From the NCBI RefSeq assembly GCF_013349995.1, contig NZ_JABVXF010000001.1, positions 310,001 to 374,000 on the forward strand: a stretch of 64,000 bases of DNA. The letters run 5' to 3'. This stretch comes from Pseudoalteromonas sp. 0303 (lineage in GTDB: Bacteria > Pseudomonadota > Gammaproteobacteria > Enterobacterales > Alteromonadaceae). Both the position numbers and the translations under genes were made by a program. Positions within the stretch are counted from its first letter, which is position 1. Each line of letters begins with the position of its first letter. Of the stretch, positions 53,176 to 63,899 are shown in pieces. The notes under the pieces were generated by a model. It did not search any database and had not been told where the DNA came from. It worked only from the letters and a program-made list of their open reading frames with translations.

Positions 53176-54783
53176 ATGACGATTTTAAAATCGAGTGTAA
53201 ATCCACACGATCCGCAATTTTTGCAAAATCACGACAACATGGCCGCTCTCGTAAGTGATTTACGTGAAAAAGTAGCGGATATCCGTTTAGGCGGTGGCCC
53301 TGCCCTAATTGAGCGCCACCAAGGCCGTGGTAAGTTGTTTGTTCGTGACCGTATTGAAACGCTACTTGATGAAGGCTCGCCATTTTTAGAGATTTCACAA
53401 TTTGCTGCCTTTGGTGTGTACGAACAAGCTATTCCTTGTGCCGGTGTTGTTGCTGGTATTGGTCGTGTGAAAGGCGTTGAATGTATGATCATCGCCAATG
53501 ATGCAACTGTAAAAGGCGGTACATACTTTCCACTAACGGTGAAAAAACACTTGCGTGCCCAAGATATCGCAGAGCGTTGTCATTTACCGTGTATTTATTT
53601 AGTTGATTCAGGCGGTGCAAACCTGCCTGAACAAGATGATGTATTTCCAGATAAATTACACTTTGGCCGTATTTTCTATAATCAGGCTCGTATGTCTGGA
53701 AAAGGCATTCCACAAATTGCAGTCGTAATGGGTTTATGTACCGCAGGTGGTGCTTATGTACCAGCAATGGCTGATGAAAGTATTATTGTAAAAGAGCAAG
53801 GCACAATTTTCTTAGCTGGTCCGCCTCTGGTTAAAGCGGCTACAGGTGAAGAAGTAACTGCTGAAGAGCTCGGTGGTGCTGATGTTCACTGTAAAACATC
53901 AGGTGTTGCCGACCACTATGCTGAAAACGATGCCCATGCACTTTCTATCGCGCGCCAATGTATTGAACGAATTAACTATCAGCGCCCTACTGCACCGTTA
54001 CTTGATGATGTTAAACCGCCGCGTTACGACATTAACGAAATTTACGGCATTGTGGGTACCGACCTTAAAAAACCATTTGATGTACGCGAAGTAATTGCCC
54101 GTGTTGTTGATGATTCATCATTTGATGAATTTAAACGCTACTTTGGCGAAACCTTAGTAACCGGCTTTGCAACAATCTTTGGTCACCCTGTAGGTATTGT
54201 TGCCAATAACGGCATTTTATTTAGTGAATCGGCGCAAAAAGGCGCGCACTTCATACAACTATGTGCGCAACGCAAAATTCCTTTAGTGTTTTTACAGAAC
54301 ATTACTGGCTTTATGGTTGGTAAAAAGTACGAAGCCGAAGGCATCGCCAAACATGGTGCGAAAATGGTAACCGCTGTGTCATGTGCTGATGTGCCAAAAT
54401 TTACTGTGTTAATTGGTGGCTCGTATGGTGCAGGTAACTACGGTATGTGTGGCCGCGCGTTTGAGCCTACCATGATGTGGATGTGGCCAAATGCTCGTAT
54501 CTCTGTAATGGGTGGTGAACAAGCGGCTGGCGTTCTTGCACAAGTTAAACAAGATGGTTTAGCCCGTAAAGGCGAAAGCATGACTGATGAGCAAGTCAGT
54601 GAGTTTAAAAAGCCAATTATCGAGCAATACGAAAAACAAGGTCATCCATATTACGCCAGTGCCCGCCTTTGGGATGATGGCATTATCGATCCTGCTGATA
54701 CCCGCAATGTATTAGGGCTTGCCTTAAGTGCAGCTAAAAATGCACCAGAGCGCGATTCGCAGTTCGGCGTATTTAGAATGTAA
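53176..54783 (+). CDS. liuB: 3-methylcrotonyl-CoA carboxylase, carboxyltransferase subunit
   Basis: The 535-residue protein has [60 protein letters not shown] and [20 protein letters not shown], all MCC-beta blocks, and ends with the [10 protein letters not shown] tail typical of the subunit. It transfers CO2 from biotin on LiuD to 3-methylcrotonyl-CoA. The next gene starts 10 bp after its stop. Confidence 0.95.
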   Translation: MTILKSSVNPHDPQFLQNHDNMAALVSDLREKVADIRLGGGPALIERHQGRGKLFVRDRIETLLDEGSPFLEISQFAAFGVYEQAIPCAGVVAGIGRVKGVECMIIANDATVKGGTYFPLTVKKHLRAQDIAERCHLPCIYLVDSGGANLPEQDDVFPDKLHFGRIFYNQARMSGKGIPQIAVVMGLCTAGGAYVPAMADESIIVKEQGTIFLAGPPLVKAATGEEVTAEELGGADVHCKTSGVADHYAENDAHALSIARQCIERINYQRPTAPLLDDVKPPRYDINEIYGIVGTDLKKPFDVREVIARVVDDSSFDEFKRYFGETLVTGFATIFGHPVGIVANNGILFSESAQKGAHFIQLCAQRKIPLVFLQNITGFMVGKKYEAEGIAKHGAKMVTAVSCADVPKFTVLIGGSYGAGNYGMCGRAFEPTMMWMWPNARISVMGGEQAAGVLAQVKQDGLARKGESMTDEQVSEFKKPIIEQYEKQGHPYYASARLWDDGIIDPADTRNVLGLALSAAKNAPERDSQFGVFRM

Positions 54784-54793
54784 TGGAGGCCTT

Positions 54794-55564
54794 ATGTCAG
54801 TAACACTCGAAATAACAAAATCAAATGTGGCTGTACTGGTACTAAGTCGCCCTGAAAAACACAATGCATTTAACGAAGAAGTCATCAGTGAACTGATCCG
54901 TTTAATTGAACACGCAAACAGTTGCGATGTTCGCGCACTGGTTTTAAAAACCGAAGGTAAGCACTTCTCTGCTGGCGCTGATTTAAATTGGATGAAGTCG
55001 ATGGCTGGCAATGACTTTGCAGAAAACTTAGCGGATTCTATGCAGCTAGCAAAGCTTATGAAAGTCCTTGCTACAAGCCCACATCCAACAATTTGTGCCG
55101 TACAAGGTGCTGCATTTGGCGGTGCCTTAGGCTTGATTGCGAGTTGTGATATCGCAATTTGCCAAGACGATGCACAGTTTTGCTTAAGTGAAGTAAAGCT
55201 TGGTCTTATTCCTGCGGTTATCAGCCCTTATGTTATTAAAGCTATTGGTGAGCGCGCTGCACGTCGTTATTTTTTAACGGCAGAGATTTTTGACGCGCAT
55301 ACAGCTAAGCAACTGGGGTTAATTCACCAGATCACAGGCGATTTACAAACAGCGCTCGATAAACACTTACAAAACCTTGTCAACAATGGCCCTATTGCTG
55401 TTAAAGCAGCGAAGCAGCTAATCAATGATGTCGCTGGCAACGTAATAGATGATGCACTGATTGAGTTAACCGCTGAGCGCATTGCTCGCATTCGTGTATC
55501 TGAAGAAGGCCAAGAAGGCCTAACTGCATTTTTTGAAAAACGTGCCCCTAACTGGCAGAAATAG
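54794..55564 (+). CDS. liuC: Methylglutaconyl-CoA hydratase
   Basis: The protein is 256 residues from ATG 54794, preceded by GGAGG; a longer frame into liuB is not used. Crotonase motifs are FSAGADLNWMKSMAG, VQGAAFGGALGLIASCDIAI and CLSEVKLGLIPAVISPYVIK. It hydrates 3-methylglutaconyl-CoA to HMG-CoA. It lies between the two carboxylase subunit genes, the usual liu order. Confidence 0.93.
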   Translation: MSVTLEITKSNVAVLVLSRPEKHNAFNEEVISELIRLIEHANSCDVRALVLKTEGKHFSAGADLNWMKSMAGNDFAENLADSMQLAKLMKVLATSPHPTICAVQGAAFGGALGLIASCDIAICQDDAQFCLSEVKLGLIPAVISPYVIKAIGERAARRYFLTAEIFDAHTAKQLGLIHQITGDLQTALDKHLQNLVNNGPIAVKAAKQLINDVAGNVIDDALIELTAERIARIRVSEEGQEGLTAFFEKRAPNWQK

Positions 55565-55572
55565 GAACCATT

Positions 55573-57537
55573 ATGACAACAAAATCATTGAAAAAAATTC
55601 TCGTTGCCAACCGTGGTGAAATTGCCTGCCGAGTTATGCGTACAGCAAAGCAAATGGGCTTAACAACGGTTGCAGTGTACTCAGATGCTGATAAACATGC
55701 TCAGCACGTAAAGCTTGCTGATGAGGCGTATCATATTGGTCCTGCGCCAAGTAAAGACTCATACTTAGTGGCAGATAAAATCATCGATGTTGCAAAACAA
55801 GCTGGTGTTGATTGTATTCACCCTGGCTATGGTTTTTTATCTGAGAACTGTGACTTTGCGCTCGCATGTGAGAAAAATGATATCGCCTTTATTGGCCCGC
55901 CAGCATCAAGTATTGAAGCAATGGGTTCAAAAACCCGCGCTAAAGAAATTATGCACCAAGCAAATGTACCTTTAGTGCCTGGTTACTATGGTGACAATCA
56001 AGATACTGAATTCTTACAAGCTGAAGCTGAAAAAATTGGTTACCCGGTACTGATTAAAGCGGCCTTTGGTGGCGGTGGTAAAGGTATGCGAGTTGTAGAA
56101 CACGCAAAAGACTTTATCAGTGCACTTGAAGGTGCAAAACGTGAAGCAAAAGCCGGCTTTGGTAACGATTTAGTACTGTTAGAGCGCTATGTCACCAAAC
56201 CTCGCCATGTTGAAGTACAAGTTTTTGCCGATAGTCATGGTAACTGTGTGTACTTAGGCGATCGAGACTGCTCTTTGCAGCGTCGTCACCAAAAAGTAAT
56301 TGAAGAAGCCCCTGCTCCGGGTTTATCTGATGAACTTCGTAAAGAAATGGGTGAAGCAGCAGTACGTTGTGCCAAAGCGATTAACTATCGTGGTGCAGGT
56401 ACGGTTGAGTTTTTACTATGCGGTGATGAATTCTTCTTCATGGAAATGAACACCCGTTTACAAGTAGAGCACCCAGTAACAGAAATGGTAACCGGTGTTG
56501 ATTTGGTGAATTGGCAAATCAATATTGCAGCAGGTGAAGTTTTACCACTTAGCCAAGCAGATATTCAGCTACAAGGTCACAGCTTTGAAGCGCGTATTTA
56601 TGCAGAAGATCCAAGTAATGACTTTATTCCGTGTTCTGGCCACATTGATGCCCTATTCACACCGAACGAATCTGAATTTGTACGTATAGATACAGGGATT
56701 GCAGCGGGTGATGAAATTAGCCCGTTCTACGATCCTATGATTGCTAAATTAATTGTTCATGACGATAACCGTGAGGCAGCGCTTGGGCGTTTATCTAAAG
56801 CTCTAGAGCAATTCCACCTTGCAGGTTTTAGCTGTAACGTTAATTTCTTACATAACCTTGCTAACCACCCTACTTTTCAAGCAGGTGCACCCGATACGCA
56901 CTTTATTGAAGACCAAGGTGAGCGCCTAGTTGCTAAAAACGAACAACAGTCTGTTATTGCGACCGTTGTGGCAGCCTATGTGTATGCACATCAACTAAAA
57001 GGTGAAAGCAGCAGCCCATGGCAACAATTAACAGGCTTTATGCTTAACAGTGAGGCTAAGACAACGATACCGTTTGTTGATTTAAACGTTCATGCTATTA
57101 AGACCTCAGATGGCTTTAAAATCAGCCTAGATGGAGTTGACTATACAAGCTCAGGCAAGGTTGAAAATGGCCTTGCAAACCTAGTCGTTAATGGCGAAAA
57201 AGTTGTGGCTCATATTAATCAAACAGACTCTCACATCACAGTGATGTACAAAGCACAGCAAACGGTGCTAGAGCTGATTGATAAACACTATATTAGTGAA
57301 CACGAAAGTGATGCACTACCACTTGCTGCACCACTCAATGGTACTGTTGTTAAACATTTAGTTGAAGTGGGTAGTACTGTCGCTAAAGGTGACGCTGTTG
57401 TCATCATAGAAGCGATGAAAATGGAATATACCCTTAATGCCCCGCATGATGGTGTATTAACCAGCTATTGCTTTGCTGAAGGTGAACTGGTGAGTCACGG
57501 TGATATGCTCGCGATTGTTGAAGAGCCGGAGGCGTAA
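55573..57537 (+). CDS. liuD: 3-methylcrotonyl-CoA carboxylase, biotin-containing subunit
   Basis: The 654-residue protein has a biotin carboxylase domain (residues ~8-450: ILVANRGEIACRVMRTAK, GGGGKGMRVV, FMEMNTRLQVEHPVTEMVTG) and a C-terminal biotin carrier domain with the biotinyl Lys in EAMKMEYTLNAP. It carboxylates biotin using ATP and bicarbonate and works with LiuB. Its stop overlaps the liuE start by one base (TAATG). Confidence 0.95.
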   Translation: MTTKSLKKILVANRGEIACRVMRTAKQMGLTTVAVYSDADKHAQHVKLADEAYHIGPAPSKDSYLVADKIIDVAKQAGVDCIHPGYGFLSENCDFALACEKNDIAFIGPPASSIEAMGSKTRAKEIMHQANVPLVPGYYGDNQDTEFLQAEAEKIGYPVLIKAAFGGGGKGMRVVEHAKDFISALEGAKREAKAGFGNDLVLLERYVTKPRHVEVQVFADSHGNCVYLGDRDCSLQRRHQKVIEEAPAPGLSDELRKEMGEAAVRCAKAINYRGAGTVEFLLCGDEFFFMEMNTRLQVEHPVTEMVTGVDLVNWQINIAAGEVLPLSQADIQLQGHSFEARIYAEDPSNDFIPCSGHIDALFTPNESEFVRIDTGIAAGDEISPFYDPMIAKLIVHDDNREAALGRLSKALEQFHLAGFSCNVNFLHNLANHPTFQAGAPDTHFIEDQGERLVAKNEQQSVIATVVAAYVYAHQLKGESSSPWQQLTGFMLNSEAKTTIPFVDLNVHAIKTSDGFKISLDGVDYTSSGKVENGLANLVVNGEKVVAHINQTDSHITVMYKAQQTVLELIDKHYISEHESDALPLAAPLNGTVVKHLVEVGSTVAKGDAVVIIEAMKMEYTLNAPHDGVLTSYCFAEGELVSHGDMLAIVEEPEA

Positions 57538-58442
57538 TGGCACAGTTTCCTGATTTTGTTCGCATTGTAGAAGTTGGCGCCAGAGACGGCTTGCAAAATG
57601 AAGCTGCCGTTAGCACTCAAGATAAAGTCGCTCTTATCAACGCCCTTGCAGATGCTGGGCTAAAAGATATTGAAGCAGGCGCCTTTGTGTCACCTAAATG
57701 GGTGCCACAAATGGCTGACTCAAGCGATGTAATTAGCCCGTTAAATTTGCCTAATGTTAACTTAAGTGCCCTCACCCCGAATTTACGGGGTGCAGAGGCG
57801 GCAAAACAAGTCGGCATACAAGAATTTGCAATCTTTACAGCAGCAAGTGAAGCGTTTTGTCAAAAGAACATTAACTGCTCTATTGATGAAAGTATTGATC
57901 GCTTTAAAGATGTTATGGCTTTTGCCAAAGCGAATAACATTCGTGTTAGAGGTTATGTTAGCTGCGTCATGGGTTGCCCATATCAAGGTGATGTCGACTA
58001 CAATGATGTATTAAAAGTATCACAGCGATTATTAGAGCTTGGTTGCTACGAAATTAGCCTTGGCGACACCATTGGTGTAGGTACGGCGAAAAAAGTCGAT
58101 GAGTTATTAGATTTACTCTTGCAACATATTGATAAATCAAAACTCGCTGTACATTTTCACGACACTTACGGACAAGCGCTCACAAATATTTACACCGCCC
58201 TAAGCCGCGGTATAGCAACGGTTGATAGTGCTGTTGCAGGCCTTGGTGGTTGCCCTTATGCCAAAGGTGCGTCAGGAAATGTTGCCACTGAAGATGTAGT
58301 TTACTTACTACAAGGGCTTGGCATAGAGCATGGAATTGATTTAGAAAGACTGGCGAAAGCTGGTTGGGCTATTTGCAGTGCATTAAATAAACAACCTGTC
58401 AGCAAGGTATCACTTGCTCTAAAGAACACTCAGAATAATTAA
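57537..58442 (+). CDS. liuE: Hydroxymethylglutaryl-CoA lyase
   Basis: The 301-residue TIM-barrel protein has [12 protein letters not shown] (metal and catalytic Arg region), [46 protein letters not shown] (metal His) and the catalytic Cys in [14 protein letters not shown]. It cleaves HMG-CoA to acetoacetate and acetyl-CoA. It is followed 11 bp later by the CoA-transferase genes that activate acetoacetate. Confidence 0.95.
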   Translation: MAQFPDFVRIVEVGARDGLQNEAAVSTQDKVALINALADAGLKDIEAGAFVSPKWVPQMADSSDVISPLNLPNVNLSALTPNLRGAEAAKQVGIQEFAIFTAASEAFCQKNINCSIDESIDRFKDVMAFAKANNIRVRGYVSCVMGCPYQGDVDYNDVLKVSQRLLELGCYEISLGDTIGVGTAKKVDELLDLLLQHIDKSKLAVHFHDTYGQALTNIYTALSRGIATVDSAVAGLGGCPYAKGASGNVATEDVVYLLQGLGIEHGIDLERLAKAGWAICSALNKQPVSKVSLALKNTQNN

Positions 58443-58453
58443 GGAGTAGGCTC

Positions 58454-59152
58454 ATGGCCGGTTTCGATAAAGTGGTTTCAAGTTATGAAGCTGCAATGGA
58501 AGGTTTAAAAGATGGCGATACTGTTATCGCTGGTGGCTTTGGCTTGTGTGGTATTCCTGAGGGACTTATCAGTGAAATTAAGCGTAAACAAACTAAAAAT
58601 CTAACCGTTGTTTCGAACAACTGCGGTGTAGATGATTTTGGTTTAGGGGTTTTACTTCACGATAAGCAAATTAAAAAAATCATCGCTTCTTATGTGGGTG
58701 AAAATGCGCTTTTCGAAAAACAACTACTCGATGGCGAAATTGATGTTGTTTTAACACCACAAGGGACACTCGCTGAGAAGATGCGTGCTGGTGGTGCGGG
58801 TATTCCTGCGTTTTATACCGCTACAGGTTACGGTACTCCGGTTGCAGAAGGTAAAGAAGTCAAAGAATTTGATGGTCGCCCGTATATCTTAGAAGAGTCA
58901 ATTACGGGCGAGTTTGCCATTGTTAAAGCATGGAAAGCTGACCGCTACGGTAACCTTGTATTTCGCCACACAGCAATGAACTTCAACCCGATGGCCGCGA
59001 CAGCAGGTAAAATTACCGTTGCTGAAGTTGAAGAAATTGTTGAGCCAGGTGAACTTGAGCCAAGCCAAATTCATACCCCAGGTATTTATGTTAATCGCGT
59101 GATCAAAGGCGACTTTGAAAAACGCATTGAACGTGTAACAACTCGCGATTAA
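58454..59152 (+). CDS. scoA: 3-oxoacid CoA-transferase, subunit A
   Basis: The 232-residue protein has [20 protein letters not shown], the subunit-A glycine-rich block, and [19 protein letters not shown]. It ends near EDFEKRIER, typical for the succinyl-CoA:acetoacetate type. It pairs with subunit B encoded 11 bp downstream and transfers CoA to acetoacetate from LiuE. Confidence 0.93.
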   Translation: MAGFDKVVSSYEAAMEGLKDGDTVIAGGFGLCGIPEGLISEIKRKQTKNLTVVSNNCGVDDFGLGVLLHDKQIKKIIASYVGENALFEKQLLDGEIDVVLTPQGTLAEKMRAGGAGIPAFYTATGYGTPVAEGKEVKEFDGRPYILEESITGEFAIVKAWKADRYGNLVFRHTAMNFNPMAATAGKITVAEVEEIVEPGELEPSQIHTPGIYVNRVIKGDFEKRIERVTTRD

Positions 59153-59163
59153 GGAGCAATAAA

Positions 59164-59820
59164 ATGGCATTATCACGTGAACAAGTTGCAATGCGTGTTG
59201 CACAAGAACTACAAGATGGCTATTACGTAAATCTAGGTATTGGTATCCCTACTCTGGTTGCTAACTATGTACCTGACGGTATAGAGGTTATGTTGCAGTC
59301 TGAAAATGGCTTATTAGGTATGGGTGCGTACCCAACCAAAGACCAAGTTGATGCAGATATGATCAACGCGGGTAAAGAAACCGTGACAGCAGCCACAGGT
59401 GCAGCAATATTTAATAGTGCAGATAGTTTTGCCATGATACGGGGTGGTCATGTAGACTTAACAGTATTAGGTGCATTTGAAGTTGACCAGAACGGTAACA
59501 TCGCATCGTGGATGATCCCAAAAAAGCTAATTAAAGGCATGGGTGGCGCGATGGACCTCGTTGCTGGCGCGAAGAATATTATTGTTACGATGACTCATGC
59601 AAGCAAGCATGGCGACTCTAAGTTATTAGAAAGTTGCACTTTACCGCTAACTGGGGTTAACTGTGTAAAGAAAATCGTAACTGATTTAGCCGTACTAGAA
59701 GTTAAAGACGGCGCATTTCATCTAATCGAACGCGCTCCAGGCGTGTCAGTAGATGAAATAATTAGCAAAACGGCAGGCAAATTGCTTGTTGAAGGTGATG
59801 TTCCAGAGATGGTTTTTTAA
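59164..59820 (+). CDS. scoB: 3-oxoacid CoA-transferase, subunit B
   Basis: The 218-residue protein has VNLGIGIPTLVANYVPDGIE, then the active-site Glu in MLQSENGLLGMG, and MIRGGHVDLTVLGAFEVDQN. It forms the second half of the CoA-transferase and ends the operon. A terminator follows about 57 bp later. Confidence 0.93.
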   Translation: MALSREQVAMRVAQELQDGYYVNLGIGIPTLVANYVPDGIEVMLQSENGLLGMGAYPTKDQVDADMINAGKETVTAATGAAIFNSADSFAMIRGGHVDLTVLGAFEVDQNGNIASWMIPKKLIKGMGGAMDLVAGAKNIIVTMTHASKHGDSKLLESCTLPLTGVNCVKKIVTDLAVLEVKDGAFHLIERAPGVSVDEIISKTAGKLLVEGDVPEMVF

Positions 59821-60207
59821 ACCACTCACATCCCATGTACCGACCTCATTCCCAGTGCCAATGGCGCTGAGTTACCCAAAATCCCTCGCAAGAGGGATTT
59901 TTTTTATCTAAAGTTAGCCTTTCGCCGCACCATTTTGTCACATAAATAGTATAAAATGCCCTGCTTTAGTGAATTAGCAGTATCTAATACTGAGACTATG
60001 ACGAAATAGCTAAAACTGCTAAGATCACTTTTTTACTAAACATTTGCCTAAACATAGATTAAACGAGCGATTCGCGATTGTTTTTTATACAATATGGCAA
60101 GAGTTAGCTATATTCATTCTTTACTCTCTATTTTTTACATTTTGGGATAATAATTGCTTAGCAGTTAATTAACTAACAAGCGCTATTGAGACTTACTGAA
60201 ATTAACT
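59821..60207. other. Non-coding gap between scoB and the LysR gene
   Basis: The left part holds the scoB terminator. The remainder is AT-rich, shows no coding frame or clear operator, and presumably carries the LysR promoter. Confidence 0.6.
59877..59907 (+). terminator. Terminator of the liu-sco operon
   Basis: AAATCCCTC-GCAA-GAGGGATTT is followed by a run of T. Confidence 0.9.
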
Positions 60208-61086
60208 ATGCAAACACCTATTCGTGGCTTACGCTCATTTTGTTTTGCTGCACGCACCCTTAGCTTTAAAGATGCTGCAAACCAACTTTACCTTACGCCG
60301 TCTGCCGTAAGCCATCAGATCAAACAATTAGAAGAACAATTGGGTATTGAACTTTTTGAACGTCAAACCCGCTCTATCCGCCTAACTGCTGCGGGGAAGA
60401 ATTTTTATGACTCTGTATCACCGCTGATCAAAGCGCTAGAAAAAACCATCAATGAGTTTAGTCAGTTACAAGAAAACATAACGATCAGTATTACGCTACC
60501 TGAGTTTTTTGCCAGTGAGCTTTTAATGCCAAAACTGAGCGAATGGACCAGTGAGCACCCAAATACAAACTTACAGCTTAATACCTTAAAAACGCGTAAA
60601 GAGCTGACTAAGCAAAGCGATTTGTCGATTGTATTGTCTTCATCTAAACCGCACGAAGGCGTTGTACATGAGCTATTTTCGCTATCGTATACACCAGCTT
60701 GCAATAAAGAAAACTGGCAAGCATGGCAAGAAAACCCGTTTCAGGCATTAAATGAAGTACCTCTTATACTTCATAAAGCGCGTCCTTGGGCTTGGCACCA
60801 ATGGGCAGAGCATGCTGGTATTGATGACTTTGCACCAAAACAAATTATTCAGGTTGATAGTATGTTTGGTGTGGCACGTGCCGCGCAACAGGGTATGGGT
60901 ATTGCCCTAATCCCCTTGCCTATCAGTCAAACTTGGTTTGATGAGCAGTGGTTATTTAATTTCACCGATATGCCATTAAAAACAAAAGATAAATATTACT
61001 TAGTGCAACACGATCCTAGCGAAACTAATGCACAATTAGAGCTATTTATAAAATGGATGATTGATACTTTTAAACATCTAAAATAA
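60208..61086 (+). CDS. LysR-family transcriptional regulator
   Basis: The 292-residue protein has an N-terminal winged HTH: LSFKDAANQLYLTPSAVSHQ, then IKQLEEQLGIELFERQTRSI and LTAAGKNFY. It is GcvA-like in this block. The C-terminal domain has the periplasmic-binding-like fold with VDSMFGVARAAQQGMGIALI. There is no divergent neighbour, so the target is unclear. A 12-bp hairpin terminator follows. Confidence 0.9.
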   Translation: MQTPIRGLRSFCFAARTLSFKDAANQLYLTPSAVSHQIKQLEEQLGIELFERQTRSIRLTAAGKNFYDSVSPLIKALEKTINEFSQLQENITISITLPEFFASELLMPKLSEWTSEHPNTNLQLNTLKTRKELTKQSDLSIVLSSSKPHEGVVHELFSLSYTPACNKENWQAWQENPFQALNEVPLILHKARPWAWHQWAEHAGIDDFAPKQIIQVDSMFGVARAAQQGMGIALIPLPISQTWFDEQWLFNFTDMPLKTKDKYYLVQHDPSETNAQLELFIKWMIDTFKHLK

Positions 61087-61092
61087 TAGATA

Positions 61093-61121
61093 AATGACCC
61101 TCAATTTTGTTGAGGGTCATT
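61093..61121 (+). terminator. Terminator of the LysR gene
   Basis: AATGACCCTCAA-TTTTG-TTGAGGGTCATT is a perfect 12-bp stem. Confidence 0.8.
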
Positions 61122-61231
61122 CATGTTTAATTTAGCTTTGCCAATAATAGCAATGGCATTTTTGATACACTGAAAGTTATGATAATAATCAAAACTCATA
61201 ATAAGTAGTCACCCTACCAAAAGTTGACCAC

Positions 61232-62761
61232 CTAATTGCTAACATCTGGCAAGCCTACTGCAATAAGATCAGTCACTGGAATTATAGTCATATGATAGCA
61301 ATAACTACCTGTTCTTATTTTGTTCGGTGTCTTTACAGATCTAACATATAAAAACTCTATACCATCAAGATTAACTGCTCTTGCGAAAATTTGTGCCATA
61401 CCTCCGTTGGCCGTGCATTCCCTTATATAGTTAAAATCAGATGCTCCCATCACATCCGTTATCAATTCACCTTTTACGTTTATCTCAATATGCGCATATT
61501 TATTAACACGTAATATATGACCTTCTTCGTCAACAACAATAAAAGGCGCTGGAAATGTATTTGCTGATTCTACGAACTTTCTTTCTGGTAAACGAACTTT
61601 ATACCCTTCGTATGCGTGGACCAGCATAACAATTCGACCTGTATCTTCTAAATATCGAGGGACTTGTAAACAATATACTTTTTTATGCTCATCTTTGGGG
61701 TAAAAATCCCACTCCGAGCAAATGATTTCCTCACCTGACCTGAACCGTCTTCGATAGCTTTCTAAGCGGACCTTTACTAAATAACTCATTCCAGTAAAGT
61801 CCCGAGAATATAAATCGTCTACTGAATCTGAATCCCATAATCTTAAAGCTGCTTCATTTGCCCAGGTAATTTGCCTTTGACCAAAATCCCAAGTCCAAGA
61901 TGGGTGTTTTCTTGATTCAAGCGCTGTGCATTCTTGTTTAGTTAAAGCAATCTCTGAATCGCTACATCTAACTCCAAGAGATTGTTTACTATAGCTTTGG
62001 ATCCACTCTTTTAGATTTGAAACAGAAACACCTCGATGGAACAAATACCCCTGCCCATAAATTGCTCCAGACTCTATCAAAACAGAACGTACAAAACAGT
62101 CTTCAACCCCTTCAACAACGCAATTTAATCCCAAGTCACTGCTTAATTGGAGTATTGCATTTACACCCGCTAAACTTGCCTTGTCTCTTAAAATTTTAGA
62201 TGTCAGTGTGTAATCGATTTTAATTTCTGAAAAAACACCTATTCGAATCGTTTCAAGAGTAGAAAACCCAGTCCAAAAGTCATCTATCGCTAACTTTATG
62301 CCTAACGAATGAATTGATCTAAGACAGGCAATCGACTCATTATTAAATATGCTTGACGTTTCTGTTACTTCTAACATTAAACATGAAGGGTGAACATTAT
62401 ACCGGCAAAGCAAGCTAGTTAATTTGCTGGCGAAATTTTCACAGTGCAGATCAAGAGCTGAAATATTTAAAGAGTAAATGGGCCCATCTTGAGGAAGCTC
62501 TTCGGTAACGATTAACTCAAGTAAGTTTTCAAACAGGTACAGTGTTAAATGATGACAACGCCGCTCATTTTCCAAAATAGGTATAAAATGATATGGAGAA
62601 AGTTCACCATATTTAGGGTGTTTCCAACGAGCTAGAAACTCAAACCCCTTTAAAGAAAGCGTTTCGAGCTCGACCTGAGGCTGTGCTATCAAAAAGATTT
62701 GATTTTTCGAAACCCCCTCTAATATATCTTCTACTTTAAAAGCAGGCACATTTGCTAACAT
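61232..62761 (-). CDS. EAL-domain protein with C-terminal PAS-like sensors (c-di-GMP phosphodiesterase)
   Basis: The protein is 509 residues. The EAL domain comes first (about 12-255): FEFLARW for the EAL motif, SLNISALD (Asn), LEVTETSS (Glu), AIDDFWTGFSTLE (DDFxTG), EIKIDYTL (Lys) and VVEGVED (Glu), then GQGYLFHRG. All metal and catalytic residues appear kept, so c-di-GMP hydrolysis is likely. Residues ~285-385 (WTWDFGQRQITWANEAALRL) and ~395-500 (APFIVVDEEGHILRVN) look like two PAS-type units. Sensor-after-EAL is the reverse of the usual order. No membrane helix is present, so it is cytosolic. Confidence 0.85.
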   Translation of the reverse strand: MLANVPAFKVEDILEGVSKNQIFLIAQPQVELETLSLKGFEFLARWKHPKYGELSPYHFIPILENERRCHHLTLYLFENLLELIVTEELPQDGPIYSLNISALDLHCENFASKLTSLLCRYNVHPSCLMLEVTETSSIFNNESIACLRSIHSLGIKLAIDDFWTGFSTLETIRIGVFSEIKIDYTLTSKILRDKASLAGVNAILQLSSDLGLNCVVEGVEDCFVRSVLIESGAIYGQGYLFHRGVSVSNLKEWIQSYSKQSLGVRCSDSEIALTKQECTALESRKHPSWTWDFGQRQITWANEAALRLWDSDSVDDLYSRDFTGMSYLVKVRLESYRRRFRSGEEIICSEWDFYPKDEHKKVYCLQVPRYLEDTGRIVMLVHAYEGYKVRLPERKFVESANTFPAPFIVVDEEGHILRVNKYAHIEINVKGELITDVMGASDFNYIRECTANGGMAQIFARAVNLDGIEFLYVRSVKTPNKIRTGSYCYHMTIIPVTDLIAVGLPDVSN

Positions 62762-63407
62762 TTAGATACCACCAGCAAAAACGAATAATAACTTGTGATC
62801 TAAGTCTTAGTGATAAACCTTTTTTTTTCCAGTAATAACTTATATGTATATAGCAATCAAATTTACAACTCACCTACTCTATGGTTCTTTATCATCATCT
62901 TACATTTTCTTTGTTCATGTTTTACTTTTAAAACGTTTCGAACACTGGCGGTGGTAACGGGAATAGTAAGATATGCGGAAGTCCATAAAAAGATACGCGC
63001 CTTTTGGCATTTTTTTAGCACAACGAACCCTCCGGAACAAATCACAAAGGCCAAAATTAGCTAACAAAAGCAACGATAACTATAAGTACCAGTGTAAGTA
63101 AGTCCATTTTCAATCCATCAATAGGTGACTTAAGATTAATGGTTACTTGTGTACATTTTTTAAACCATTAAACTGTTGATTATTAGCTAAAGCCAATTTC
63201 AGGAATCTGAATATACTCAAATAAAGAAAGGCTTCCTATATCTAATTTCAATCTTTTCCTCCAATTCTAATTCATTACATTAGACTAAAGTCTATAGGTT
63301 AAATTTCTTCATCTATTAGGTCATTTTTTATCGTTTGTTGAATTTGCGCTGTTCAATTAAAGTTAATTTGTCAGCGATTGATACCGATTCAAACAGAGGA
63401 AATGATT
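62762..63407. other. Gap with no supported gene
   Basis: Overlapping frames of 84 codons on the plus strand (62810-63064) and 63 codons on the minus strand (62863-63054) occupy the same bases. Neither has an SD or a recognised family, so at most one could be real. The rest, 63065-63407, is AT-rich and shows nothing but the SD of the next gene. Confidence 0.5.
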
Positions 63408-63830
63408 ATGTTTAGTACACTTATGAAACGCATTGCACTTAGCTCTTTATTAACTTGTTCAGCTATAGCAGTGGCTGATCAGAGTGACTACAAATTGATG
63501 GTAATTGACCAATCTATCACTGCTGATGTTGCACAGAACCGTCAATACGAACAAGCATTTAATGACTGTGCTTTGAGTGTTAAAGAGAAAAAATTCTCTG
63601 AAGCTGAAACATTATGCTCAAAAGCAATCAGCTTACTAAGTACAAGTAAAGTACCTAGCTATAAACGTCGCGAACTAACGTCATTTACGTTAAGCAACCG
63701 CGGTGTTGCACGCATCATGTCTGAAAACGACACTGCGGCATTGTCTGACTTTTACGAAGCAGTACAAATTTCAGGTAACGAGTTAGTTGAGCACAACTTA
63801 ACTCGTGCGAAAAAGAACTTAGCGTTATAA
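63408..63830 (+). CDS. Small exported helical (TPR-like) protein
   Basis: The protein is 140 residues from ATG 63408, seven bases after GAGGA; upstream in-frame starts are too close to that SD or lack one. Residues 1-23 form a signal peptide (ending AIAVADQSD). The rest is helical, with AFNDCALSVKEKKFSEAETL and NDTAALSDFYEAVQIS repeating in TPR-like fashion, and two Cys that could bond. Function is unknown. A strong terminator follows. Confidence 0.75.
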   Translation: MFSTLMKRIALSSLLTCSAIAVADQSDYKLMVIDQSITADVAQNRQYEQAFNDCALSVKEKKFSEAETLCSKAISLLSTSKVPSYKRRELTSFTLSNRGVARIMSENDTAALSDFYEAVQISGNELVEHNLTRAKKNLAL

Positions 63831-63854
63831 GTTCTTACAGAATTGTGTTGTCTC

Positions 63855-63878
63855 AAAACCCAGCTTCGGCTGGGTTTT
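63855..63878 (+). terminator. Terminator of the small exported protein gene
   Basis: AAAACCCAGC-TTCG-GCTGGGTTTT is a perfect 10-bp stem with a TTCG tetraloop; it could serve both convergent genes. Confidence 0.9.
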
Positions 63879-63899
63879 GTCGTTTAGGTGTTTAGTTTT

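Noticed and set aside
62810..63064. 84-residue plus-strand and 63-residue minus-strand ORFs
   Set aside because: They overlap on opposite strands, lack SDs and match nothing recognised; treated as an unassigned gap.
63061..63120. Integron attC-like site (TAACAAAAGC)
   Set aside because: No matching GCGTTA-type complementary end or imperfect palindrome follows, and no integrase gene is present.
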